From an uncultured Ruminococcus sp. (lineage in GTDB: Bacteria > Bacillota_A > Clostridia > Oscillospirales > Ruminococcaceae), in NCBI GenBank assembly GCA_946629405.1, contig CAMOXW010000014.1:1-29479 (forward strand): DNA of 29,479 nt, written 5' to 3'. Below, one piece after another: positions 1-7,907 of this stretch (position 1 is the stretch's first letter; each line of letters begins with the position of its first letter). A program made the translations under genes and the position numbers. The notes beneath the pieces were generated by a model. It did no database searches. It saw only the letters and a program-made list of their open reading frames with translations, and was not told the DNA's origin.

Positions 1-378
1 CACCTTGTCGGAAAGCGCGATGAAGTCGCCGTAGGAGGACATTCTGTCAGCGCCTCTTGCCCTTGCATAAGCGCTTGCAAGCGGCGAGAGCTCCCCCAGA
101 TCGTCAACCCAGTATATCTTCCTGAGGTCCTCGCTGAGAGGACGTCCGATAGCTGCTCCGGCAGGCGAAACGTGCTTGAACGAGGTAGCCGCACACACTC
201 CTGTAGCTGCCTTGAGCTCCTTTACGAGCTGCCAGCCGTTGAGCGCGTCGAGCAGATTGATGTAGCCGGGTCTGCCGCAGAGCACCTCGATCGGGAGCTC
301 GCTGCCGTCAGCCATATAAACTCTTGAAGGCTTCTGATTGGGGTTGCAACCGTATTTTAACTGCATTTCATTTGACAT
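1..378 (-). CDS. purH: Stand-alone AICAR formyltransferase (PurH transformylase domain), 3' end outside window
   Basis: Encodes the first 126 residues of a phosphoribosylaminoimidazolecarboxamide formyltransferase, which transfers a formyl group from 10-formyl-tetrahydrofolate to AICAR in step 9 of purine synthesis. Visible family motifs are [11 protein letters not shown] near the N-terminus, [11 protein letters not shown] in the middle and [17 protein letters not shown] near the cut end. The protein starts directly with the transformylase domain; the IMP cyclohydrolase domain that leads bifunctional PurH is absent. The start ATG (376-378) has AGGAGGAC upstream. A separate PurO-type cyclohydrolase lies 1.1 kb upstream and would supply the missing activity. 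The C-terminus lies beyond position 1, so its length cannot be judged. Confidence 0.9.
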   Translation of the reverse strand, partial: MSNEMQLKYGCNPNQKPSRVYMADGSELPIEVLCGRPGYINLLDALNGWQLVKELKAATGVCAATSFKHVSPAGAAIGRPLSEDLRKIYWVDDLGELSPLASAYARARGADRMSSYGDFIALSDKV

Positions 379-452
379 GATATATGTCCTCCTTATATTT
401 TATCTGAATATCCATTTTATACCGGGCGGCGGAAAGCCATTCATCACCGCTG

Positions 453-1451
453 TTACATAAAGTCGCGGAGAAGGCTCTTGTCGTCGTCGATTATCGTCCA
501 GCCGTCGCCCTTGAGCTTGACTGCACAGGCGAAAGCTTCAAATTCATCCTTGCTGCCGCTGCTCTTATCTTTGCTTTCGATGGTTATATCGTACTCATGG
601 CCCTCTATAGCGTTAACCTCGCCGCCATACTGGTCAGAAAAATAATTCTCAGCACCTATCAGCTCATTGTCTGTAAGAGCATCGAGCCGGGTTATCCGTA
701 CTACCCTGTAGCTCCGATCCTCAACAACTTTCTCAAATCCCTGCTTATACATACTGACAAGCTCTTTGTAGGTGCTGTCGCTCTTTACCTCATCAGCCAC
801 ACTTGCAGGGATGAGAGCGCTGTAGTAGACATCGCCGCCGTTTTTGTCAAACATTGAGTCCGCCCACTTGCTCATAAGTATATCGCAATCCTCCGACTGC
901 ATAGCTGCGCTGTAGTCCCACGAGGAGCTTTTCGCATCTTCTTCATTTCTGCCTATGACCGTAACTACCAGTATCGCTGCCAATACCATTGCAACGAAAA
1001 TTGTAAACACACCTAACAAGTAGAGTTTCAGGATCGTTCCGTGCTTTCCATACTCTATAGTTGAGTTTTTGTAGTCATACAGCGGACATCTCGGACCTAC
1101 GATCAGAGGCCCCGCTGCAAATACTCCGACGCCCAGTATCAGGACAAGTGTGCCTGCTCCTGCGCTTATATACTCCACCAGCAGGAAAGCTGCAATAATG
1201 ATTGCTCCAAGCACGATCACGAAGCCTGCCCTCATGAAGCGCCATTTCTTTAGCTGGGTGTAATACTCTGCCTCAGTGCTCGTCTTGCGCGCGAGCTGGC
1301 TCTGGCTGACACGGAGACGTTCAAGCTCATCCTTCCCGACAGCACCTTCAATAACGATATGCGAATCGCAGTAAGGACATACCGTGAAATCACTCTCCGA
1401 AAACGAGAGATCCGCACCGCAGTGAGGACATCTGTAAGAGGTAATGCTCAT
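453..1451 (-). CDS. Zinc-ribbon membrane protein of unknown function
   Basis: 332 residues. The N-terminus is a zinc ribbon with two CxxC pairs (CPHC near residue 8 and CPYC near residue 26). A short basic linker follows, then a hydrophobic hairpin (about residues 73-118), another hydrophobic stretch (about 143-167), and a C-terminal soluble domain of about 150 residues that is probably on the other side of the membrane. I do not recognise the C-terminal domain. The ATG sits one base after the stop of the IMP cyclohydrolase gene with only a weak ribosome site, so translation is probably coupled to that gene. It lies between two purine genes, but nothing in the protein points to purine metabolism. 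Confidence 0.75.
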   Translation of the reverse strand: MSITSYRCPHCGADLSFSESDFTVCPYCDSHIVIEGAVGKDELERLRVSQSQLARKTSTEAEYYTQLKKWRFMRAGFVIVLGAIIIAAFLLVEYISAGAGTLVLILGVGVFAAGPLIVGPRCPLYDYKNSTIEYGKHGTILKLYLLGVFTIFVAMVLAAILVVTVIGRNEEDAKSSSWDYSAAMQSEDCDILMSKWADSMFDKNGGDVYYSALIPASVADEVKSDSTYKELVSMYKQGFEKVVEDRSYRVVRITRLDALTDNELIGAENYFSDQYGGEVNAIEGHEYDITIESKDKSSGSKDEFEAFACAVKLKGDGWTIIDDDKSLLRDFM

Positions 1452-1452
1452 A

Positions 1453-2166
1453 TTACTTATTCTTGTTTACGATACGAGTCTCTGTTTTTCCGCTTGCAAG
1501 GTCGATATAGCGCACAAAGAGCGATACCTTGTTATCCTCATTGAGGCTGTTCCAGAGCATATCGGTGAAACCGTCAATGCCGCCGGAGATCCCCACAAGC
1601 TTTGGCTCGCCCTCAAAGCTCGGGAGAGGTGAACCGTCACCCATATATGTATGGATGAAGTGTCCTTCGCCAGCGACCGGATTTGAATACGCAAATGTAT
1701 ATCTCTGGCAGGAATCAGGGTTGCCGTTAGCACTCTTGAGTATCGACATTGCATAGTTGAAGCCGCTGCCCTCAAAACGAAGTATTCCGGAAATACGAGG
1801 TGTATAGTTCGGAGCGTCGTCCTCGAATTCCCTTGTTCGGAGAGCCTGCTCGAAGGTGAACTGCTTATCCATAAGCTCATAGATAGTATCTGTCTGGTCA
1901 CCGTTTGTAACAATGGTCTTGTTTCCGAGCACGCGCACCGGTGCATAGATTATCAGGTGGGGATCAGAGAGCTTTGACGGGTCAAAAGCCTGGGTGCGGA
2001 TGCCGTCGCCGTCCTGTACGAACACGCGGTTGCGGCTGTTCTCACTCCTGCCCATGATGAAATAAGCAGTAACAGCGCTTCTGCCGTCAGCACTTCTGCC
2101 GATGATAATGCCTCTGCCGGGGTAAGCGTTTGATGTAAGCTCCTGTGCGATATCAAGTTTTTTCAT
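1453..2166 (-). CDS. purO: IMP cyclohydrolase, PurO-type
   Basis: 237 residues. It matches the IMP cyclohydrolase family first known from archaea, with the N-terminal pattern PGRGIIIGRSADGR followed by GRSENSRNRVF, then NGDQTDTIYE and a C-terminal NEDNKVSLFVRYID. The enzyme closes the ring of FAICAR to give IMP, the last step of purine synthesis. It is unrelated in fold to the N-terminal domain of bacterial PurH, and it pairs with the stand-alone AICAR formyltransferase at the window start. The start ATG has AAAAGGAG eight bases upstream. The zinc-ribbon gene follows after one base. The assignment is from remembered family sequence and gene context, not from a search. Confidence 0.85.
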   Translation of the reverse strand: MKKLDIAQELTSNAYPGRGIIIGRSADGRSAVTAYFIMGRSENSRNRVFVQDGDGIRTQAFDPSKLSDPHLIIYAPVRVLGNKTIVTNGDQTDTIYELMDKQFTFEQALRTREFEDDAPNYTPRISGILRFEGSGFNYAMSILKSANGNPDSCQRYTFAYSNPVAGEGHFIHTYMGDGSPLPSFEGEPKLVGISGGIDGFTDMLWNSLNEDNKVSLFVRYIDLASGKTETRIVNKNK

Positions 2167-2226
2167 AATAATTACTCCTTTTAATTATATATGCAACACA
2201 AAATACAGTTATTGCAGGGATGTTCC

Positions 2227-2709
2227 TTATTCCGTAATGTCAAAGCCGTCCCACGGCGAATGATCGCCGAATTCTCCGAGATAGAGCAGTCTTCCGCCGA
2301 GGATGACTGCCTCCATGCCCTTTTCAGGCTCCCATTCGCAGTCGAATTCGACCTGATAGCCGATCTGTCCGTCCTCTGACGGACGAACGGACATACTCAC
2401 CGGGGTGATACATCTGAGTATCCTCTCCGAAGGCATATCAGGGGTGATCTGAACGGACATTTTCGCTTCTATCTCGCCGCGCTTGTCTATCTCAGCCCAC
2501 CTGTTGAGGGAGTCGGTACAGTATCTCACTGCCTTCCGGCAGATCTCACCGAGAAGTTCCTCCGGCATACTGTTCAGTTCCTTTATGCAGGCCTCTGCGT
2601 AGTTCGTATCAGCGCCGCTGTAGATGTATATCTTCATGTCCCGCCGGAAAAGGCTGCACATGAATTTGCCCTCGTCCCAGAATTTTCCGGGATGCAGACC
2701 TATTATCAC
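2227..2709 (-). CDS. Hypothetical protein, possibly DUF6985-like
   Basis: 160 residues, no signal peptide or membrane segment. The C-terminal part (DCEWEPEKGMEAVILGG followed by RLLYLGE) resembles the DUF6985 pattern found in immunity-like or housekeeping proteins of unknown role; this is from memory and uncertain. The start is a GTG; its ribosome site GGGAG lies inside the last codons of purN, whose stop is four bases upstream, so the two are probably translationally coupled. It sits between purN and the IMP cyclohydrolase gene. No purine-related motif is visible. Confidence 0.65.
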   Translation of the reverse strand: MIIGLHPGKFWDEGKFMCSLFRRDMKIYIYSGADTNYAEACIKELNSMPEELLGEICRKAVRYCTDSLNRWAEIDKRGEIEAKMSVQITPDMPSERILRCITPVSMSVRPSEDGQIGYQVEFDCEWEPEKGMEAVILGGRLLYLGEFGDHSPWDGFDITE

Positions 2710-2713
2710 GCTC

Positions 2714-3340
2714 TCACTCCCTTACTACTGCCCTGCCGTCAACGATATCTATCTTATCCTGACAGAAAAGGGAAACGGCCTTCGGCAGAAGTTTCCACTC
2801 GACATTCTCCATTATGCGCCTCTGGAGCACCTCCGGGGTATCACCGTTCTCGACATTCACCACACCTTGCAGTATTATCGCACCGGCATCTGCCTTTTCG
2901 TTGACGAAGTGGATGGTCGCTCCGCTGACCTTTACACCGTAATTGAGCGCAGCCTCGTGGACCCTCAGTCCGTAGAAGCCTTCCCCGCAGAAGGACGGTA
3001 TCAGTGCCGGGTGGACGTTGATGATCTTATAGGCGTACTCCTTCGTTACACACTCGTCGAGTATCGTCATGAAGCCCGCAAGAACAACAAGGTCAGCCTT
3101 TTCCTCGTTGAGTGCCGCAAGTATCGCCCTGCTGTAGCTCACGCTGTCAGTATACTCCTTCCGGGGGATGACCCTCGCGGGAATGCCGCTGTTTTTTGCC
3201 CTTTCAAGAGCATATGCGCCCTCCTTTGAGGATATAACACAGGTTATCCTGCCTCCCTTTATAACACCTGACTTTTCAGCGTCGATGAGGGCCTGGAGAT
3301 TCGTGCCTCCGCCCGAAACGAGCACAACTATATTCTTCAT
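2714..3340 (-). CDS. purN: Phosphoribosylglycinamide formyltransferase
   Basis: 208 residues, the usual length for the folate-dependent GAR transformylase, which makes formyl-GAR from GAR and 10-formyl-tetrahydrofolate in step 3 of purine synthesis. The N-terminal phosphate loop reads VSGGGTNLQAL. The catalytic set is complete: Asn108 and His110 in INVHPALIPSF and Asp151 in NEKADAG. The start ATG has GAAGGAGG upstream. It is separated from purM by the expansin and membrane-protein genes (about 1.9 kb), but all genes lie on the same strand with short gaps. Confidence 0.97.
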   Translation of the reverse strand: MKNIVVLVSGGGTNLQALIDAEKSGVIKGGRITCVISSKEGAYALERAKNSGIPARVIPRKEYTDSVSYSRAILAALNEEKADLVVLAGFMTILDECVTKEYAYKIINVHPALIPSFCGEGFYGLRVHEAALNYGVKVSGATIHFVNEKADAGAIILQGVVNVENGDTPEVLQRRIMENVEWKLLPKAVSLFCQDKIDIVDGRAVVRE

Positions 3341-3370
3341 TGGTTTGACCTCCTTCAGAAAGGATACATA

Positions 3371-3589
3371 TTACATATAGGAGCCGAAGCTGCCGCTTTT
3401 TCCGGTAACAAGCAGAAATATCCCGACAGCAAGGATAAGAATACCAGTGATAAGCACTGCTGTTCCTCCGATAACGCTTTCATCCCTGGAACGTTCGTCC
3501 TTTATCATATATACAGCACTAAGGCTCAGAAGAACTCCCATAACTGCGATCATTATCCAGCCGGGAACATTATTTATGATCCAGGTCAT
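3371..3589 (-). CDS. Small two-pass membrane protein
   Basis: 72 residues with two hydrophobic segments separated by a short charged loop (KDERSRDES); the function is not recognisable. An earlier in-frame ATG exists at 3610, but the ATG at 3589 has AGGAGGAG eight bases upstream, so it is preferred. The stop is 31 bases from the purN start. It could be a membrane subunit of the neighbouring DUF3592-like protein, but nothing shows this directly. Confidence 0.6.
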   Translation of the reverse strand: MTWIINNVPGWIMIAVMGVLLSLSAVYMIKDERSRDESVIGGTAVLITGILILAVGIFLLVTGKSGSFGSYM

Positions 3590-3610
3590 TGTCGGTTCTC
3601 CTCCTGACAT

Positions 3611-3775
3611 TCAGCCTAAGGTAAAAATTGGAAGTACGCCTAATGCGAAAAGAACTCCGCTCGCCGTGAAGCAGGCGGCTGCACCGTAGGAGATGTGGTT
3701 GTCGTCCCCGGCAAAGTAAAATATCTTCGGCAGCTCCGGATAAGCCCTTATCTCGACGACATCGCCTGTATCACC
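3611..3775 (-). pseudogene. Decayed C-terminal remnant of a second DUF3592-like gene
   Basis: An open frame of about 54 codons ends in TGA at 3611-3613 and begins just after an in-frame TAA at 3776-3778; it has no start codon. Its translation (core PELPKIFYFAGDD, then a hydrophobic tail) lines up with the C-terminus of the intact neighbour, which has PDNPMMFYFVGREDE followed by a hydrophobic segment. The fragment begins within five bases of the neighbour's stop. The simplest reading is a tandem duplication followed by deletion, leaving only the tail of one copy. A short expressed peptide is unlikely because no start is present. Confidence 0.6.
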
Positions 3776-4226
3776 TTATGACAAGCATCAGGAGAGCCAC
3801 AGGTGCGCCGTAGAGGATGAATCTGAAGTAATCCCGCGTCATTTCGTCCTCACGCCCTACAAAATAGAACATCATAGGGTTATCCGGGTCGTAGCAGATC
3901 ATCTTTTCCTCGCCTATCTCGTATTTCGGCTGACGTTCCTCGACGGTATAAACGGAGGTTATCTCCCTGCCGCCCTCAGTGGTGTAGCGCACAACAGGGA
4001 AGCTTCCGCGTATCTTCTGTGAGGTGTGGTAATCGACTATCTTGCCGAATACCGGCACTCCGTTGCCGAGGCTCCTGCGCTTCTGCCATATATGATAGGC
4101 AAAGAGCACGGCCATGAGCGCGTATACTATGAGTATACCGTCCGGCAGGCACTTCCGGCGCATAGTCACCCAGACTATCACCATTGATACTGCCGACCAG
4201 ACCATATCTATCTTTTCAACTTTCAT
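3771..4226 (-). CDS. DUF3592-like membrane protein
   Basis: 151 residues. Hydrophobic segments lie near the N-terminus (about 8-22 and 30-46) and at the extreme C-terminus (about 133-150). Between them is a soluble β-rich region in which a GKIVDY strand is followed by YEIGEEKMICYDPDNP and FYFVG, the pattern of DUF3592 proteins. The family has no established function. The start is ten bases after the stop of the expansin gene. The gene is followed by the tail of a former second copy. Confidence 0.7.
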   Translation of the reverse strand: MKVEKIDMVWSAVSMVIVWVTMRRKCLPDGILIVYALMAVLFAYHIWQKRRSLGNGVPVFGKIVDYHTSQKIRGSFPVVRYTTEGGREITSVYTVEERQPKYEIGEEKMICYDPDNPMMFYFVGREDEMTRDYFRFILYGAPVALLMLVIR

Positions 4227-4235
4227 ATGCTTTCA

Positions 4236-5105
4236 TCACTCCGGGAGCTGAACGTTTCCCGGTATTATCTCAGTATCGTCGGTGGACAGCGGGATATCCC
4301 TGTCTATCACCTGCTGACCGTAAATATCGGTTATGCGGAAGGTGAACGGTCCCGCACCCATTTTGTCCGACTCGAAATAGTTGTATCTGCGGCGGTTTAT
4401 CTCCACCCAGTTACCGTCCTTATCAAGGTATTCGAGCCGCGTTATCGGGTAGCGGTGATTTCTCACCTGGATACCGCACCAGAACTGTGAGGTACCCTCC
4501 TTGTACTTATAGCAGACAGGAGCGTCCGCAGCGCTGTCGAGGGGAACTATCTTCCAGCTCACCGGAACTCTGCCCTTTTCGGCAGGCGCGATGAGGGGAA
4601 AGGCATCGGTATAAAGGTCAAGGTCGCCCTTTTTGCCCTCCGGAAGAAGGTCGGTCACGAGCATATTTATAGTGCCGAGCTCGCCTGTGACTTCAAGGTA
4701 AGCTCCCGCAAGCTGACCCTCATTGTAATCCTCAAGGTTCATGGCAACTATCCAGTAATCGCGCGAGACCGGGTCGAGCATCGCACAACCGCCCTCATAG
4801 CCGCCGCCGTAGAAAGTGCCGTCGCCGGTATGGACAGTACCCTTCGGTTCAAGGATAAGGCTCTCGTCAACGGTATACTCCGTGATGAGTGATGAGGTCT
4901 CCCTGCCGAGAAGGAAGCTCTGGAGCTTTTTCAGCTCAGTTTCGGAGGCACCGCTCCTTCGTGCGGCTATCATGTCGAAAACGTCAACGTGACCGTCGGG
5001 TATGTAGTCCAGCGGCTCACCCGCTGAAAACGCAGGGAATGCAAGCATACTGAATGCCGCGGCAATGGCTGCCGCAGAGCTTATAAACCTGCGTTTCATA
5101 TTCAT
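4236..5105 (-). CDS. Secreted expansin with an N-terminal dockerin-like half motif
   Basis: 289 residues. A signal peptide (1-28, ending AFSA) leads into one calcium-loop motif, DYIPDGHVDVFD (33-44), with a following helix ending LLGRE, like half of a dockerin. The rest matches bacterial expansins of the B. subtilis YoaJ/EXLX1 type, compared from memory: VTDLLPEG (150-157) with Asp152 and Asp163 in the double-psi barrel, then domain 2 with IQVRNHRYP (212-220) and a final GNVQLPE. Expansins loosen cell walls without hydrolysis; Asp163 matches the residue essential in EXLX1, and the binding-face aromatics F208, W209 and Y241 are kept in part. The barrel tyrosine next to Asp152 is Leu here. The gene sits inside a purine gene run, upstream of a DUF3592-like gene. 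Confidence 0.9.
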   Translation of the reverse strand: MNMKRRFISSAAAIAAAFSMLAFPAFSAGEPLDYIPDGHVDVFDMIAARRSGASETELKKLQSFLLGRETSSLITEYTVDESLILEPKGTVHTGDGTFYGGGYEGGCAMLDPVSRDYWIVAMNLEDYNEGQLAGAYLEVTGELGTINMLVTDLLPEGKKGDLDLYTDAFPLIAPAEKGRVPVSWKIVPLDSAADAPVCYKYKEGTSQFWCGIQVRNHRYPITRLEYLDKDGNWVEINRRRYNYFESDKMGAGPFTFRITDIYGQQVIDRDIPLSTDDTEIIPGNVQLPE

Positions 5106-5123
5106 CGCCCCCGTTCCTTACCT

Positions 5124-5280
5124 TAGTTGAGAGTTAAGAGTTGAAAGTTGAGAGTTATTGTGTTCGCTGCACTCACATATTTTAAATCGTCCGCGAAGCG
5201 GACACCGCAGCTTTCAACTTTATTCCGATCTGAACCGGCGGGGCGATGCAGGCATCGCCCCCTGCAAAACGGTTCAGCCG
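5124..5280. repeat. Hairpin element bounded by heptanucleotide repeats (copy 1)
   Basis: The left end is about four tandem 7-base units of the form GTTRARA (about 5124-5156). An inverted counterpart (CTTTCAACTTT) lies near 5212-5222. Between them is the hairpin GTCCGC-GA-AGCGGAC followed by ACCGCA. Further right is a nested structure: CTGAACCG (5230-5237) pairs with CGGTTCAG (5270-5277), enclosing the 10-base arms GGGGCGATGC (5240-5249) and GCATCGCCCC (5252-5261). It fills the gap after purM and before the expansin gene. No ORF is seen. It shares its core with copy 2. Confidence 0.65.
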
Positions 5281-5281
5281 C

Positions 5282-6319
5282 TCAACAAATTATAACGCCC
5301 TCGTCCGACTCAACGAGCTCGCCGAGAACATAGGCGTCCTCGCCCGCAGCCTTGATAGCTGCTATCGCCTTGTCAGCGTCGTTCTTGTCAACTGATACTA
5401 TCATTCCGACGCCCATGTTGAAGGTGTTGAACATATCGCGCTCCGGGATATCGCCTGTTCTCTGGATAAGGTCGAATATCGGGAGCACCTGTACTGCATT
5501 GCGCTCGATCTTCGCAGCAAGGTTATCAGGAAGCGAACGCGGGATATTCTCATAGAAGCCGCCTCCGGTGATGTGGGAGATCGACTTCACCTTAACAGCG
5601 TCAAGAAGGCTCATCACAGCCTTTACATAGATGCGTGTAGGGGTGAGGAGAGTCTCGCCGAGAGTTGCACCGAGGTCATCGAAACGCATTGCGAGCTTCT
5701 TCTCGTTTACATCGAATACCCTTCTTACCAGCGAGAAGCCGTTTGAATGTACTCCGCTGGACTTTATTGCGATGAGGACATCGCCTGCCTTCTGGGTATC
5801 GGGCTGGAGAATTTTGTCCTTGTCAACAACACCCACCGAGAAGCCTGCAAGGTCGTACTCGTCCTCGGGCATAAGGCCGGGATGCTCGGCAGTCTCACCG
5901 CCTATAAGGGCGCACTGAGCCTGTACACAACCCTCCGCAACACCGGAAACTATCTCCGCGATCTTCTCGGGGATATTCTTTCCGCACGCGATATAATCGA
6001 GGAAGAACTGTGGCTTTGCACCGCAGCAGATGATATCGTTTACGCACATTGCAACGCAGTCAATGCCGACTGTGTCGTGCTTATCGAGGATGAACGCTAT
6101 CTTGATCTTTGTGCCTACGCCGTCTGTTCCGGAAACGAGAACGGGCGTATTGATACCGGTCATATCGAGCTGGAAAAGTCCGCCGAAGCCGCCGATACCG
6201 GAAAGAGCGCCGGGTATCATAGTGCGTGCGATGTGCTTTTTCATAAGCTCAACAGACTTGTAGCCGGCAGTTACGTCAACGCCTGCCTTCTTGTAGCTCT
6301 CGGAAAAACTGTTGTTCAT
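5282..6319 (-). CDS. purM: Phosphoribosylformylglycinamidine cyclo-ligase (AIR synthetase)
   Basis: 345 residues, normal family length. It forms AIR from FGAM with ATP in step 5 of purine synthesis. Family motifs are clear: [13 protein letters not shown] at the N-terminus, GGFGGLF, then SGTDGVGTK (63-71) of the ATP/Mg site, CVNDI, and GGETAEHPG. The C-terminus is complete. The start has GGAGGATT upstream. It follows purF after a 160-base gap filled with a hairpin repeat element, and is followed by a second element and the expansin gene. Confidence 0.97.
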   Translation of the reverse strand: MNNSFSESYKKAGVDVTAGYKSVELMKKHIARTMIPGALSGIGGFGGLFQLDMTGINTPVLVSGTDGVGTKIKIAFILDKHDTVGIDCVAMCVNDIICCGAKPQFFLDYIACGKNIPEKIAEIVSGVAEGCVQAQCALIGGETAEHPGLMPEDEYDLAGFSVGVVDKDKILQPDTQKAGDVLIAIKSSGVHSNGFSLVRRVFDVNEKKLAMRFDDLGATLGETLLTPTRIYVKAVMSLLDAVKVKSISHITGGGFYENIPRSLPDNLAAKIERNAVQVLPIFDLIQRTGDIPERDMFNTFNMGVGMIVSVDKNDADKAIAAIKAAGEDAYVLGELVESDEGVIIC

Positions 6320-6337
6320 AAATAAATCCTCCGTATT

Positions 6338-6479
6338 ATTAATGCGGAATTAGGAATTCGGAATTCGGAATTATTGGTATCGCCTTACGGCGACAGATCA
6401 AAAGCAGAGCCTTGCTTTTCTGATCCGTCCGCTTTAGCGGACACCGCAATCCCGCATTCCGCATTCCGCATTCCGAATT
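6338..6479. repeat. Hairpin element bounded by heptanucleotide repeats (copy 2)
   Basis: The left end is four 7-base units of the form GGAATTM (about 6345-6372). The right end is three GCATTCC units plus a GAATT tail, inverted relative to the left (about 6453-6479). Between them lie three small hairpins: TCGCC/GGCGA near 6370, GATCA-AAAGCA paired with TGCTTTT-TGATC near 6397-6425, and GTCCGC-TTT-AGCGGAC followed by ACCGCA. The last core is shared with copy 1, while the heptamers differ. The element fills the purF-purM gap. Confidence 0.65.
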
Positions 6480-7904
6480 TTATTCGTTTCCGCTCCAGCA
6501 GTAGGTGCAGAGCTGACATTCGGGAAGTCCCACAGCCTGTACCTTTCCGGGAAGCGACTGGAACTCCAGTGAGGTGAGCTTTAAGCGGCGGCATATCTCG
6601 TCGCGCATACGCTTTCCTCTTTCGGTATTGGTATCGCTGTATTCTGCGAGGTACTTTACGCCCTCCGCACCCTCGAACTCGTCGATTATCTGTCTTGCGA
6701 TAAGCTCAAGCTCGGAATGGCTGCGCGAGAAGTTGAGGTACTTGCAGCCGTACATAATAGGCGGACAGGCACTTCTCATGTGTACCTCCTTAGCGCCGTT
6801 CTCATAGAGGAACTCTACTGTCTCTCTCATCTGAGTGCCGCGGACGATGCTATCGTCAACGAACAGGAGGCGCTTGCCCTCGATAAGCTCATGAACGGGG
6901 ATGAGCTTCATCTTGGCGACCTGATTTCGCATCCTCTGATTGGTAGGCATAAAGCTTCTCGGCCATGTGGGAGTGTACTTGATAAAGGGTCTTGCAAAGG
7001 GTATGCCGCTTCTGTTGGCATATCCGATAGCGTGGGGAGTGCCGGAGTCCGGAACTCCGCACACATAGTCAACATCCGGAAGCTTTCCTGCCTTTATGTC
7101 GTTCTCAGCCATTATCTCGCCGTTGCGTGTACGCATGACCTCAACGTTCACACCCTCATAGACTGCATTCGGATAGCCGTAATATGTCCAGAGGAAGGTG
7201 CATATCTTCATCTTTGAGGGGTCGCCCTTGCAGAGCACCTCGCAGCTGTCGGAGGTTATCTTCACTATCTCGCCTGCCTCAAGCTCCTTGTATGTACTGT
7301 AGCCGAGCTTCTGGAAGGCAAAGGATTCGGATGAGAGGCAGAAGCCGTCGCTGCGCTTTCCGATGATTATAGGCAGTCTTCCGAACTGGTCGCGGGCAGC
7401 AATAATGCTGTCCTTTGTGAGTATGATAAGGGACATGGTGCCCTCTATCTTCTGCTGGGCATAGCGTATGCCCTCAACGAATGAGGACTTCTGTGCTATG
7501 AGAGCGCCGATGAGGTCGCCGGAATTGATGCTTCCGCTGCTCATAGCCTCGAAGTTAGCGCAGCCGTTTTCAAGCAGCTCATTCACAAGAGCCTCAGCGT
7601 TGCGGATTATGCCGACCGAGCATACCGCATAGAGCCCGAGCTTTGAGCGCACAAGGATAGGCTGGGGGTCTGTATCGCTGATGCAGCCGATACAGAGCCT
7701 GCCCCTCATATTTACAACATCGTCTTCAAATTTTGTCCTGAACGGAGAATTCTCAATACTGTGGATATTTCTCTGGAAGCCGTTTTCCTCAGACCATGAG
7801 GTCATACCTCCGCGGCGTGTGCCGAGGTGGGAGTGGTAGTCTGTGCCGAAGAATACGTCAGTAACGCAGTCGTTTTTGGAAGCTGCACCGAAAAATCCGC
7901 CCAT
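6480..7904 (-). CDS. purF: PurF-like amidophosphoribosyltransferase lacking the glutaminase cysteine
   Basis: 474 residues. The phosphoribosyltransferase half is well kept: VDDSIVRGTQ (349-358) is the PRPP loop. Cysteines 235, 387, 463 and 466 match the positions that bind the 4Fe-4S cluster in B. subtilis PurF. The N-terminus reads MGGFFGA where active enzymes have MCGIFG, so the nucleophilic Cys is Gly; the usual HVRY and HNG motifs are also replaced (CIS and SVG). An in-frame TGA lies six bases upstream of the ATG, so no longer N-terminus is possible. The first step from PRPP to phosphoribosylamine may therefore use free ammonia or a partner glutaminase; this is inference. The gene starts three bases after purC. 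Confidence 0.88.
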   Translation of the reverse strand: MGGFFGAASKNDCVTDVFFGTDYHSHLGTRRGGMTSWSEENGFQRNIHSIENSPFRTKFEDDVVNMRGRLCIGCISDTDPQPILVRSKLGLYAVCSVGIIRNAEALVNELLENGCANFEAMSSGSINSGDLIGALIAQKSSFVEGIRYAQQKIEGTMSLIILTKDSIIAARDQFGRLPIIIGKRSDGFCLSSESFAFQKLGYSTYKELEAGEIVKITSDSCEVLCKGDPSKMKICTFLWTYYGYPNAVYEGVNVEVMRTRNGEIMAENDIKAGKLPDVDYVCGVPDSGTPHAIGYANRSGIPFARPFIKYTPTWPRSFMPTNQRMRNQVAKMKLIPVHELIEGKRLLFVDDSIVRGTQMRETVEFLYENGAKEVHMRSACPPIMYGCKYLNFSRSHSELELIARQIIDEFEGAEGVKYLAEYSDTNTERGKRMRDEICRRLKLTSLEFQSLPGKVQAVGLPECQLCTYCWSGNE

Positions 7905-7907
7905 ATA

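Noticed and set aside
2624..3229. Open frame of 201 codons on the plus strand
   Set aside because: Lies opposite purN and the adjoining hypothetical gene, which have clear motifs; no ribosome site and no recognisable protein.
3589..3610. Upstream ATG as start of the small membrane protein
   Set aside because: Poor ribosome site, and the first codons contain the strong AGGAGGAG that serves the ATG at 3589.
5747..6325. Open frame of 192 codons on the plus strand
   Set aside because: Antisense to purM, whose protein motifs are unambiguous.
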